DNA of 14,521 nt from Stramenopiles sp. TOSAG23-2 (GCA_900128395.1 LT649754.1:1-14521); one strand, 5' to 3'; positions 1-7,518 are shown, counted from the first letter of the stretch. Numbers and translations: made by a program. Notes: a model not told the origin generated them from the sequence alone.

Positions 1-2
1 GA

Positions 3-1106
3 CAATTTTCCAATTCGAACCATGTTAGGGAAATGTATAGAAATCATGAAGTTGTATTAAAATACAAAGTGAAAGCATATAACTTAATACGTAAAGGTGC
101 TATCGGAAATTCATTTGCATTAATAAATAGCCGTGTTAATATTAAAGATTCCTACATTGGTATTACCAAAGATGAAACAGCAAATGCATTGATAACATTT
201 ATTCAAGCATGTGATTATTTCTTATGGGAAGAATGTGGTTATAATTCATGGAAATTTGGACCGTGCACGGAATTATTGACATATCATCCATTTATCCATA
301 TTGTCACCTCCCCAAGCCCTGAAGTTACCATAGGAACGCGTTTTAAAGCATTGAAATGTTTTATAAAGACAATTGTTAATAATATTTTTAGAAAGCGATT
401 TATGTGGACATCTTTTTTAAGCGGTGCGTTTTCGAGAGGGGCGATTGCAACAATTACCCGAACTTTTTTCGGTTTATCGATGCCAATTGCATTATCAAAT
501 TTATTTACATTGCTTGTATCAATAGTAAATCCGTATAAACCATCTATTCGTAAGTTAGCAGGTGTTGCAAGTCGAAATCGTGGTATTAGTGAATCGATTC
601 GCATGACGACGAAGCGTTCGATGAACAGAATGTTTAAATTTGTATGGAAACCATTAGGCAATACTAATTTAATTAATTATAGTCTACGAACGATTAATTT
701 TCAAAGTGTTTTACGATATGGTGATGGTGCAATATTGTTGTTGTTAATACAAATGGTATGGAAAATGATGATATCGTCTTTGCCATTAGTCTTTGCTGCA
801 AGTTGCGAAGAGCTTGTAGCAAGTACATGCCGTTTAATATGGCATAAAGAGGCATCGTTTAAATATTATAATCTTTGGTATATGTTACTGTTAACTCGCA
901 TATCATTGCCTGATAACGTATTGAATACATTGCGTTTCAAACGAAGAAATAAGATAGTATTGACACATTATTTGGATTTCATGTTATCGTCCATCTGCTA
1001 CAGAATACTAAATCAGTTTATACCTACACATGTATTGTCCATGGCACCATTATATGTTTACATTTTGCCTGTGCTTGGATTATTAGGTATTGCAAATGTA
1101 TATTGA
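3..1106 (+). CDS. Unrecognised, probably membrane-associated protein, 5' partial
   Basis: The frame is open from the left edge of the window. The first ATG is at 33, but the ten upstream codons are also open, so the gene may begin outside the window; from the ATG it has 357 residues. I do not recognise the family. Counting from the ATG, hydrophobic stretches lie near residues 145-166, 231-258 and 332-355, and basic stretches lie between them (about 172-206 and 300-308). This suggests a multi-spanning or membrane-embedded protein, possibly organellar, but no diagnostic motif is visible. It stops at TGA 1104-1106, and an AATAAA lies at 1110-1115. The same frame stays open for 77 codons after the TGA, but through TA repeats that look non-coding. 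It converges on the secreted-protein gene at 1445-2473. I am confident it is coding because of its length and its ordinary amino-acid composition; its function is unknown. Confidence 0.6.
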   Translation, partial: QFSNSNHVREMYRNHEVVLKYKVKAYNLIRKGAIGNSFALINSRVNIKDSYIGITKDETANALITFIQACDYFLWEECGYNSWKFGPCTELLTYHPFIHIVTSPSPEVTIGTRFKALKCFIKTIVNNIFRKRFMWTSFLSGAFSRGAIATITRTFFGLSMPIALSNLFTLLVSIVNPYKPSIRKLAGVASRNRGISESIRMTTKRSMNRMFKFVWKPLGNTNLINYSLRTINFQSVLRYGDGAILLLLIQMVWKMMISSLPLVFAASCEELVASTCRLIWHKEASFKYYNLWYMLLLTRISLPDNVLNTLRFKRRNKIVLTHYLDFMLSSICYRILNQFIPTHVLSMAPLYVYILPVLGLLGIANVY

Positions 1107-1181
1107 AAAAATAAAGTGTGTACATGTTTGTTTGCACATATATATATATATATGGAGAGGATTTTGAGGTTCGAAAGATGT

Positions 1182-1201
1182 AAATACCACACGTGGTATT
1201 T
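1182..1201. repeat. Perfect 9-bp inverted repeat with 2-nt spacer
   Basis: AAATACCAC at 1182-1190 is exactly complementary to GTGGTATTT at 1193-1201. The centre contains CACGTG (1190-1195). It lies 76 nt after the left gene's stop codon, so a role in 3' UTR structure or 3'-end formation is more likely than a promoter E-box. Function is inferred only from position. Confidence 0.5.
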
Positions 1202-1320
1202 GCGGTCGTGTAAAACTTCTACGAGTCGTAGTATTAACAAGTTTAACAAGGAGTCGTGTGTAAATAAATCACAAAATATTAATATGTTATATATATATAT
1301 CACATCTCTAGAGTATTTTT

Positions 1321-1386
1321 ATGATAAAATATATGCATAATACTCGTATTCGTACAAAGTATATAATATCTATTTTATCATACGAG
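1321..1386. repeat. Interleaved inverted repeats (pseudoknot order)
   Basis: ATGATAAAATA at 1321-1331 is exactly complementary to TATTTTATCAT at 1371-1381. A second pair, CTCGTA at 1343-1348 and TACGAG at 1381-1386, has its first arm inside the first loop and its second arm at and beyond the end of the first helix. This is the order expected of an H-type pseudoknot, although the two helices share one base at 1381. It lies 59-124 nt beyond the stop of the minus-strand gene, probably in its 3' UTR or just past it. AT-rich composition makes chance a real alternative. Confidence 0.35.
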
Positions 1387-1444
1387 CGTACGTATTTAGT
1401 TTTACTAAAATATTTTTTATAAAAATACATTTTTTTAAACATCA

Positions 1445-2473
1445 CTATCTTGACACAACTGTTGCTTCTTGGGGCGGCGGAATTGGCATTTTTCTAATCT
1501 CTGGACTTGCATCATACGTAGGAAAAGGCCATGAATTCGGTGCATCGTTCCAATATGGTCTACTGGCTTTGTTACCATCGACAATTGGAGATGGGAAGCC
1601 AAATTTATTCGATGGTGGTGTAACACCAGGAAAATATTTTTTTGCATAAACAGAATGAGGAGTTTGAGTATAAACACTATCATGACCTGAAAAACCAATA
1701 TTATGATTCACGATTGGAAAAGGAACTTGTACAGGGATTGGGTTTGACAATTGGTGGGCCATTGAATCGCCTAAATGAAATGGTTTATTTGACTGCAATT
1801 CATTTGCATGTGGATAATTGTGCGGTATGAAACCAAACATTGGATGGAAAGGATCAATACTACGTGACCGCATACCTCGTGGTAAATATGCAGCACTTAG
1901 TTCTCCAACATTTTCTTCAATTGGCCTCCACTTGCCGTGAAACCAACGATAATGTTTTAAACTAGAATTGAATGCACCACCATCCGGATCCGTTGGGTTA
2001 TAATACAATGGTTCTAATTGCAGACCAGGAGATTTCTTCTCTCCCCAACTCTTACCATATGGTGGACGATTATATGCGTCACTACTAATACCTATGTTAT
2101 TTTCTTTATAGTTTGTATAACCTGAGTCAAGTGCATTTGGGTTTAAATCTAAATAATGTTTTGATAAATACCCAGCATTTAATAAATTATGTGTACGTAC
2201 AGAATCTTTCGGTGTTAAATTTTGAACATGTTCTGGCGTAGGTGTTGGAAATTTACTTTCTCCATCGCTATATGTTGTTTTTGGTGGTATTACAGTTGTA
2301 ATAGGCATCACTTTTCTTCTCATATTAGAGGCAATAACACCTTGTTTCCTATTATTTGATAAATATTGTTTTAATTTTGCATATTGTTCTATCTTTGCAC
2401 CATCAATTGTACGTACAGAAAGAATACACAAACATATGAATGTTACAAACGCAATGTTCATTGTATTGTACAT
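1445..2473 (-). CDS. Secreted proline/aromatic-rich protein with a cysteine-free mature region
   Basis: The product has 342 residues from the ATG at 2473; a second ATG at residue 5 would also leave a full signal peptide. Residues 5-20 are hydrophobic and are followed by a polar region, which fits a cleaved signal peptide ending near residue 26. The only two cysteines (14 and 16) are inside it, so the mature protein has none. The rest is rich in Pro, Tyr, Phe, Asn and His, with PxP-type runs at 75-80 and 328-334, and has N-glycosylation sequons at N85 and N169. A basic stretch with SRS lies at 201-205. No membrane segment follows the signal peptide. I do not recognise the family. An extracellular matrix, wall or coat role is possible, but that rests on composition alone. 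It shares its 641-nt upstream region with the divergent gene at 3115. Confidence 0.7.
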   Translation of the reverse strand: MYNTMNIAFVTFICLCILSVRTIDGAKIEQYAKLKQYLSNNRKQGVIASNMRRKVMPITTVIPPKTTYSDGESKFPTPTPEHVQNLTPKDSVRTHNLLNAGYLSKHYLDLNPNALDSGYTNYKENNIGISSDAYNRPPYGKSWGEKKSPGLQLEPLYYNPTDPDGGAFNSSLKHYRWFHGKWRPIEENVGELSAAYLPRGMRSRSIDPFHPMFGFIPHNYPHANELQSNKPFHLGDSMAHQLSNPIPVQVPFPIVNHNIGFSGHDSVYTQTPHSVYAKKYFPGVTPPSNKFGFPSPIVDGNKASRPYWNDAPNSWPFPTYDASPEIRKMPIPPPQEATVVSR

Positions 2474-3114
2474 GGTTTCGTGTTATATATATATATCTGA
2501 ACTAACTACACATATATATTATATGTGAGATGATGATGTCTATCTGTCTTCACACAAATATTTGATACATGCACATCGATCCTCAACACAATTTAATCAA
2601 TCAATTCATCTTTCGGTCCCCACTTTTTCATCACAACAATAGGCCTCACAGAGAAGAAGAATGTTCGGAGGTTCATTTCAATTTTATAATAGGTGCTTTT
2701 TGTTATAGTAGTATACTCAATTCGTCTAATAGTTGTAGCTTTTTTCCTTTTTGCCCTGTCTCTGTGCTCTGTGCCTCGTAGGTTTTATATTACTGAAATA
2801 GCATATAATTATTATTATAGTACGAAGGCAGGCCCTAAGGCAGGGAATAGCATTGAGGCGCTTATAGTTTTGCACTTTTTAAGTTTTTGCAGTTTCATCA
2901 TCAATCCAGAATCCAGGCAATCTTAATCTCGGCGGCATTCTTTCTGAGGGAACAACGTCCACACACATAAAAAATATAGAAAGATAGACAGATATAGATA
3001 CAAGGAGAAGTGTGTTTAGATTATACAATAATAAACGATTACAATAAAAAAATTATTCTATCTCATTCATACAATAAAAGAAAAAAACAATCATAAACGC
3101 ATACAAAAACAAAA
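2474..3114. promoter_or_regulatory. Divergent intergenic region, shared promoter and 5' UTRs
   Basis: These 641 nt separate two start codons that point away from each other, so both promoters should lie here. I see TA repeats at 2487-2497, a G/C-richer patch near 2825-2865 with a direct repeat AAGGCAGG (2825-2832 and 2837-2844), and an A-rich leader before the ATG at 3115. Two short overlapping open frames (2569-2781 and 2693-2926) have no recognisable features and I do not call them genes. Confidence 0.5.
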
Positions 3115-4806
3115 ATGAATAAAGTATACGATTCGGATGGATATTATTCTGACTCCGATTCAGATGATGAACAATCAGAAATTGATAAGTTATTAATATT
3201 ACGTGCTGAAGAATTAGCAATAGCAAAGTCATTAGGTTTTGGTTTCCAAATATTAGAAACGAGTGCACATATGCAATTTAATACTAGCCAAAAAGCTAGT
3301 ATTGCAATGACTGCTATCTCTAATCCTATGCAATTCAAAACAGTGCGTGATAAAGTAGAACGTATACAAAAGTTTACAAGACGTGTACGTTCAAAAGTTA
3401 CAAAAGCTACTAGTGATGTAGTCGCTGCTGCTAAAGATACATATGAAGGTTATAAAGTTCAAGACAATGGCAAAGGTGTACGAACTATTACAAAAATCGA
3501 TCAATTGGAAAAAGAATTAGCAGAACTTAAAGCGATGATGAAAATGATGGCTAATAATAACAATAACAACAGCAACAGCAATGATAATAACAATAATGAT
3601 AATAAAATTTACAAAACACCAGGAATAGAGCAATCTCAACGAACTACACGAAAATTTACTACTATTGCTACTACAAGTAGTAGTAATAATAATGATGGCA
3701 ATAATAATCAAAAAGCTTCACCTACAGGTGTTCATCCAGTAGCAGCAATTTTAAAATTATCAAAACAAAGTAATTTGAAAAAAGTTTCAGGCACACGTTC
3801 ACCAGGTGGTACTCCATTTATTGCTTTGAAAAATAAACATAAAAGCAAAAAACATTCACGCAATGCATCGTTTAATGAATCGATGTTATCAAAAGCATTG
3901 CATCGAAAATTTAAAAATACACATGATACTAGCAGCGATGAAGATGAAAGTGACAATAACTTTACCTCATCAAGCGAATCAGAAGATGAAGAATCATCGG
4001 ATGAAAGCGATTCTGATAGCAGTAAAAGTAGTAGTGAGTCGGAAGCAGAGACAGAGGATCAAGGAGATTCATCTTCCTCCGATGATGACGAAGATAGTGA
4101 AAACGAGGATAACAACAACGAAGATGTTAATTCAAAGAAAGGAACTCGTACTAATACTTTAAAAATTGAATCTTCACCACGTGTTTTTAACGTTCGACGT
4201 GTTTCATATGGTGTAGGGCAAATTCCAACACCAAGACGTAATGCAAACAATACTAAAATTTCCAGGGATACTGTACCGGAAAGTGTTTTAAAATCAACAG
4301 CACGTGTAAATTTGTTATCTAGTATCAAATCGTTCAAAAAAAATGCTAGTAACAAAAATAATAATAAGAAGAGCATCAACAAGAAGCAAGTTAAAGTAGT
4401 AGTAGGAAAGGAAAAAGGTTTGGTAAAAAAAAAAGAATCAGATAATAATATTTCGACAATGCCACAAAGAAAACCATTGAATTTTTTAAGTGAAATTAAA
4501 AACTTTAAGAATGTTCAAAAGAAGAAGAAGAAAAAAGTTACAGTTTTTGCAAAAAAAAAGATTAAAACATTATTACCACCAAAAAAAAAAGAGTTATCTT
4601 TAGCCGATTCCATTTTATTAAGAAGGAAACAAATGAAAAATAAAAGTAAAAAAAATAATGAAAATAAAGGTTTAAATAGTAATAATAAGAATAGTAAAAC
4701 AAAAGATGCAGCTATCCATAATAAAGGTGGTAATTTATTTGGTGTAAAATTACGTAAAGTTAGCAAGAAAAATATTACTGCTAATAATAAAGAAGCAATT
4801 GTTTAA
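3115..4806 (+). CDS. Low-complexity coiled-coil protein with WH2-like motifs, candidate actin-binding protein
   Basis: The product has 563 residues. Layout: Asp/Ser-rich N-terminus with likely CK2-type sites (6-22); a helical region (23-116), basic at 78-97; a short coiled coil (127-145, LEKELAELKAMMKMM); an Asn tract (147-163); an acidic Ser/Asp/Glu domain (272-337); and a Lys/Asn-rich C-terminal half. Four segments resemble the WH2 motif (LLxxI, then a basic stretch ending in LKKV): 210-224 (AAILKLSKQSNLKKV, the best), 399-409 (NLLSSIKSFKK), 457-470 (FLSEIKNFKNVQKK) and 496-508 (SLADSILLRRKQM). WH2 motifs bind G-actin, so actin nucleation or monomer sequestration is a reasonable guess. The acidic/basic composition would also fit a nucleolar SRP40-like or chromatin protein. 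Asn codons and homopolymer A runs come from AT-rich repeats. Coding status is firm because of length and structured composition; function is inference. Confidence 0.75.
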   Translation: MNKVYDSDGYYSDSDSDDEQSEIDKLLILRAEELAIAKSLGFGFQILETSAHMQFNTSQKASIAMTAISNPMQFKTVRDKVERIQKFTRRVRSKVTKATSDVVAAAKDTYEGYKVQDNGKGVRTITKIDQLEKELAELKAMMKMMANNNNNNSNSNDNNNNDNKIYKTPGIEQSQRTTRKFTTIATTSSSNNNDGNNNQKASPTGVHPVAAILKLSKQSNLKKVSGTRSPGGTPFIALKNKHKSKKHSRNASFNESMLSKALHRKFKNTHDTSSDEDESDNNFTSSSESEDEESSDESDSDSSKSSSESEAETEDQGDSSSSDDDEDSENEDNNNEDVNSKKGTRTNTLKIESSPRVFNVRRVSYGVGQIPTPRRNANNTKISRDTVPESVLKSTARVNLLSSIKSFKKNASNKNNNKKSINKKQVKVVVGKEKGLVKKKESDNNISTMPQRKPLNFLSEIKNFKNVQKKKKKKVTVFAKKKIKTLLPPKKKELSLADSILLRRKQMKNKSKKNNENKGLNSNNKNSKTKDAAIHNKGGNLFGVKLRKVSKKNITANNKEAIV

Positions 4807-5116
4807 AAATATTAATATCATATTTATGGAGAGATCATGTATAAAATTATTATATATTTATAAAGAAAGAGAGAAAATAGAGACGGGGATGAAGACAAAA
4901 ATATATGCATAAAAGCGGCGCAATATGAAGCAATGCAAAGCAAAAATAAATGCGAGAATGTAAATGTGCGCATCTTTTAACTTTTCGTGTGTGTGTACAA
5001 AAAAAGCTTGTAGCTTTTTTAGAAAAGAGATGAGGAGCGAGATATTTAAAAAGATATTTTATGAGAAATTATATTCGTATTAGCAAGTCAGATTACAAAA
5101 TACTAAAACGCCACCC
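4807..5116. other. Convergent 3' intergenic region
   Basis: This 310-nt region lies between the stops of two convergent genes. It contains purine-rich sequence (4862-4895), a short GT run (4985-4996) and the perfect hairpin at 5000-5020. I see no open frame or RNA gene of note. Confidence 0.6.
5000..5020. terminator. Perfect 9-bp hairpin between convergent genes
   Basis: AAAAAAGCT (5000-5008) pairs exactly with AGCTTTTTT (5012-5020) around the loop TGT. A stem ending in a T run looks like a bacterial intrinsic terminator on the plus strand, and the element reads nearly the same on the other strand, so it could serve both converging transcripts. Eukaryotic Pol II genes do not usually terminate this way, so the type is a positional label only. 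Confidence 0.3.
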
Positions 5117-5935
5117 TTAAATAATGTAATTTAATGCAGTATTGACGGCAAACATAATATTTTTTCTCCATTCATCAGTTTGTGAATATCTAGGAAATGG
5201 AAAAATGACAGAATCATTTCTCCATTGATAATTATTATTGCCATTTTCCCATGCAAATCCAGTAAAAAATTGTCCAATTGCATCTGGGCATGTACCATTT
5301 CTTTGTTCTGGATTATATGTTTTATTTACAAAACAATTTGCAGCAACTTTTTTACATAAATTCATTGTTAATGGTATAGCATTGTCATATGCAATCGTAA
5401 ATTTTTCCAAACTACGGCCAGCATTGGACATAGCCTGATTTAATAATGGTTTTAATCTTGGCCAAATTTGTGCCAAATATGCAAATGCCCAACATTTTCG
5501 ACCTAACGTCGCTGGGCTCTCTATCCTTGCACCTGGTTTACGTGGCATGTCATAATATTGCACTTGAAATACATACCATGTATACCACCATTGATTTATA
5601 CTTGTATTAGTTGTATCAAGATATTCTATTGCATTTTTCGCAATTGTGGTATTTAAACATGTATTTGGTGATGCTAATGTATTTAATAAATTATTCATAT
5701 ATATAACTTGATTTGGCCAATCACCTTGTGCATCGTATTCTTTACAATCTACACCGGGTGGTGGTGCAATGGAGCATCGCATTATATTGTTTTGTTTATA
5801 TAGATATTCATCAGATGCTTGGCAATCATCATCATTTGTTACTAATATAATATTCTTTTTTGTTGCATGACTATTATTTACTACATTTATTATTATTATT
5901 ATTATAAGCAATAATATTCTAATTATTATTTTCAT
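5117..5935 (-). CDS. Secreted eight-cysteine glycoprotein, unknown family
   Basis: I start this at the ATG at 5935-5933. A start two codons further upstream would use TTG, which is not expected here, and the upstream leader is a TA repeat. The product has 272 residues. Residues 3-18 are almost all Ile/Leu, encoded in part by an ATT/TAA microsatellite, and form a signal peptide with likely cleavage after SHA (22-24). The mature protein has eight cysteines (38, 54, 64, 93, 148, 194, 201, 216), enough for four disulfides, and sequons at N95, N110, N204, N213 and N240. Trp/Tyr-rich segments at 115-129 (QWWYTWYVFQVQYY) and 149-158 suggest a folded aromatic core. There is no C-terminal anchor, so it is probably secreted or lumenal. 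I do not recognise the family; a secreted enzyme or lectin-like fold is possible. It converges with 3115-4806 and diverges from the ArsM gene. Confidence 0.72.
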   Translation of the reverse strand: MKIIIRILLLIIIIIINVVNNSHATKKNIILVTNDDDCQASDEYLYKQNNIMRCSIAPPPGVDCKEYDAQGDWPNQVIYMNNLLNTLASPNTCLNTTIAKNAIEYLDTTNTSINQWWYTWYVFQVQYYDMPRKPGARIESPATLGRKCWAFAYLAQIWPRLKPLLNQAMSNAGRSLEKFTIAYDNAIPLTMNLCKKVAANCFVNKTYNPEQRNGTCPDAIGQFFTGFAWENGNNNYQWRNDSVIFPFPRYSQTDEWRKNIMFAVNTALNYII

Positions 5936-6337
5936 TTTCAATATATATATATATATATAATGGTGTACTACTAAATATGTTTGTTTTTATAAAGAAATAT
6001 TCACATAAAACAATATTAACATATGTATGATCTTCTTCCCGTTAATAATTATTCTTTGTTTCTTTTTATTGTTATTTGTTTTGTTAACCATCTTTCTATT
6101 CTATCATCATCATATATTATTTTATATATAATTGTAAGTTAAAGTTCTCAACATAAATTCAAAAAAAAATCGTTATTTATAATAATATTTTTATTATTAA
6201 TACAACAAAACTATAAAAACTAATAATAATAATTTTAATAATATCGCATTTGCAACAAATATCATACATATACAAATACGAATCGATTACTTATATCGTA
6301 GCACATACACTATTGTGCATTGTGATAGAAACAAATT
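5936..6337. promoter_or_regulatory. Divergent intergenic region, shared promoter
   Basis: About 400 nt lie between the start codons of the eight-cysteine protein and the arsenite methyltransferase. A TA repeat (5941-5959) sits 5 nt from the first start and would be in its 5' UTR. The rest is A/T-rich with TAAT and ATT runs (6176-6250) and no motif I can name. Both promoters should be here. Confidence 0.45.
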
Positions 6338-7387
6338 ATGTCACGTGTTCATTTGGTTGGTGCAATAATAGCTGCTGGCGTTGCAGGGTATTACATTGGT
6401 AGAAAAATAAATATTGTTAAGCAACGACAGAAAGGGATAATTAATAATAATTCAAAAGATGATGAAAGTGTTGAGGATACAGACACACACTCCCTTGTCC
6501 AATCTTATTACGCAAACGCTGCAAATGGTAGTGGAAGTAGCTGCTGTGGTAGCAATAATAGCGCCCCTGTAAACGCAGAAAGATCCGAAAAGATGGGCTA
6601 CACCACATCAGAACTTGAACTAGTGAAGGAAGCAAATTTAGGTGTAGGCTGTGGCTCTCCAATAACGTTTGCGAATATACGAAAGAATGAAACAGTAGTT
6701 GACTTAGGTAGTGGTTTAGGTATTGATTGTTTACTAGCTGCGGAGCATGTTGGTCGGGGTGGCAATGTCATTGGTGTAGACATGACAAGGGAAATGATTG
6801 ATAAAGCGCGCAAGATAATCAAAAAGAAGAAAATCAAAAATATTGAATACAGGCTTGGTGAAATAGAACATTTGCCTCTTGCCAATAATTCAGTCGATTG
6901 TGTTATTTCAAATTGTGTTATTAACTTAAGTCCAGAAAAAGAAAAAGTTTATAAAGATATACTTCGTGTTTTAAAACCTGGATCTGGTAGAATTGCAATT
7001 TCTGATGTTGTAAAATTTTTGCCAGATGATTTGCCACAACACTTAAAAACAGATCAAGCGCTTGCATGCTGAGTCACCGGCGCACTTAGTGCGCAAGAAA
7101 CTAAGACAATGTTAGAAGACATTGGATTTGTGAATATTAACATGGACATTAAGCGTGAATCCGCGTCGTATATTAAAGATTGGTTACCTGGATCAAATGC
7201 TGAAGACTATGTTGTATCAGCAAATATATCTGCTTTTAAACCATTCCCGATAATGGAAAGCACATCACAGAAACAACCACGGCAAATTGAACGACTAAAT
7301 TTCAAAATTCAACCTGTAACTACTAACGCATCATCCAAAGACTCATGCTGTAAGGTTCAAAAGAATGGAGAGAAAAACAACAAGTGA
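6338..7387 (+). CDS. arsM: Arsenite S-adenosylmethionine methyltransferase, membrane-anchored, candidate selenoprotein (Sec245)
   Basis: Methylates trivalent arsenic using S-adenosylmethionine. The product has 349 residues if TGA 7070-7072 is read as selenocysteine. Order: hydrophobic N-terminal segment (4-21, likely membrane anchor); family N-terminal region with a Cys pair (SSCCG, 69-70); GVGCG with C105; SAM motif I VDLGSGLGID (121-130); acidic SAM residue in GVDMT (D148); SNCVINLSPEK with C193; then AC-U-VTGAL at 243-250; a C-terminal family region with WLPGS, and a CC pair near the end. C105, C193 and position 245 match the three arsenic-binding cysteines of AS3MT/ArsM. The TGA exactly replaces the third. 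The frame continues for 104 codons with clear family similarity, which argues against a decayed gene. A hairpin follows the TGA. The stop is TGA directly followed by TAA. AATAAA lies at 7666-7671. The alternative is a recent nonsense mutation of the Cys codon. Confidence 0.88.
7070..7072 (+). other. In-frame TGA, proposed selenocysteine codon (residue 245)
   Basis: The codon lies between TGC (Cys244) and GTC in the sequence AC-U-VTGAL, where ArsM/AS3MT proteins have the cysteine that completes the As(III) site, followed by (V/I/L)xGAL. A Cys-to-Sec swap at a thiol-reactive site is the usual signature of a selenoprotein. Sec-containing methyltransferases have been reported in algal selenoproteomes. 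A canonical SECIS was not found by eye in 7388-8242, so this call rests on position and downstream conservation. Confidence 0.72.
7080..7094 (+). promoter_or_regulatory. Hairpin just 3' of the Sec TGA, SRE-like
   Basis: GCGCAC (7080-7085) pairs exactly with GTGCGC (7089-7094) around the loop TTA. It begins 7 nt after the TGA. Selenocysteine redefinition elements, described in SEPN1 and some other eukaryotic selenoprotein genes, are stem-loops starting about 6 nt after the UGA that promote Sec insertion. The local codons (GGC, GCA, GCG) are G/C-richer than the AT-biased usage elsewhere in the gene, which fits selection on RNA structure. Calling it an SRE is inference. Confidence 0.45.
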
Positions 7388-7429
7388 TAAATGATGTAAA
7401 TATATGATATAATCATATAATCGCATCAT

Positions 7430-7462
7430 CACATCGATGAGAGATGATTATGTGTCGATGTG
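7430..7462 (+). repeat. Hairpin in ArsM 3' UTR
   Basis: CACATCGA (7430-7437) pairs exactly with TCGATGTG (7455-7462), leaving a 17-nt loop. Further out, CATCATCA (7424-7431) can pair with TGATGATG (7472-7479). An ATGA overlaps the end of the first arm, but the loop is too short to hold the 10-14 bp second helix of a SECIS. It is a real structure of unknown role. Confidence 0.4.
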
Positions 7463-7482
7463 TCTCCTATATGATGATGGGC

Positions 7483-7485
<3 letters not shown>

Positions 7486-7516
<31 letters not shown>
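7486..7516. repeat. TA dinucleotide microsatellite
   Basis: About 31 nt of uninterrupted alternating A and T, the longest such tract in the window. Similar but shorter tracts occur at 5941-5959, 8920-8941 and about 9464-9482. Confidence 0.9.

Positions 7517-7518
<2 letters not shown>

Larger units (their letters stand above)
1107..1444. other. Convergent 3' intergenic region
   Basis: This 338-nt region lies between the ends of two convergent genes and should hold both 3' UTRs. It contains short TA repeats (about 1139-1153 and 1288-1300), an AATAAA at 1110-1115 just after the left gene's stop, a perfect 9-bp hairpin at 1182-1201 and a long-spaced inverted repeat at 1321-1381. I see no gene in it. 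Confidence 0.6.

Noticed and set aside
1160-1215. GGTTCGAAAG near 1169, resembling a tRNA B box.
   Set aside because: No A box lies at the right distance and no acceptor or anticodon stem can be formed.
1107-1340. The first gene's frame stays open for 77 codons after its TGA, which could be another Sec codon or read-through.
   Set aside because: The extension runs through TA repeats and the 9-bp hairpin, has no conserved Cys/Sec context, and follows an AATAAA just after the stop.
2569-2926. Two overlapping short open frames in the divergent region (70 and 77 codons).
   Set aside because: There is no recognisable domain, they overlap one another in different frames, and the region must hold two promoters.
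5936-5941. Start of the eight-cysteine protein two codons upstream of the first ATG.
   Set aside because: That codon is TTG; the ATG at 5935-5933 follows immediately and gives a complete signal peptide.
7430-7462. Hairpin with ATGA at its base as the SECIS element.
   Set aside because: Only 17 nt separate the arms, too short for the second SECIS helix, and there is no AA apical loop or opposing GA pair in the right place.
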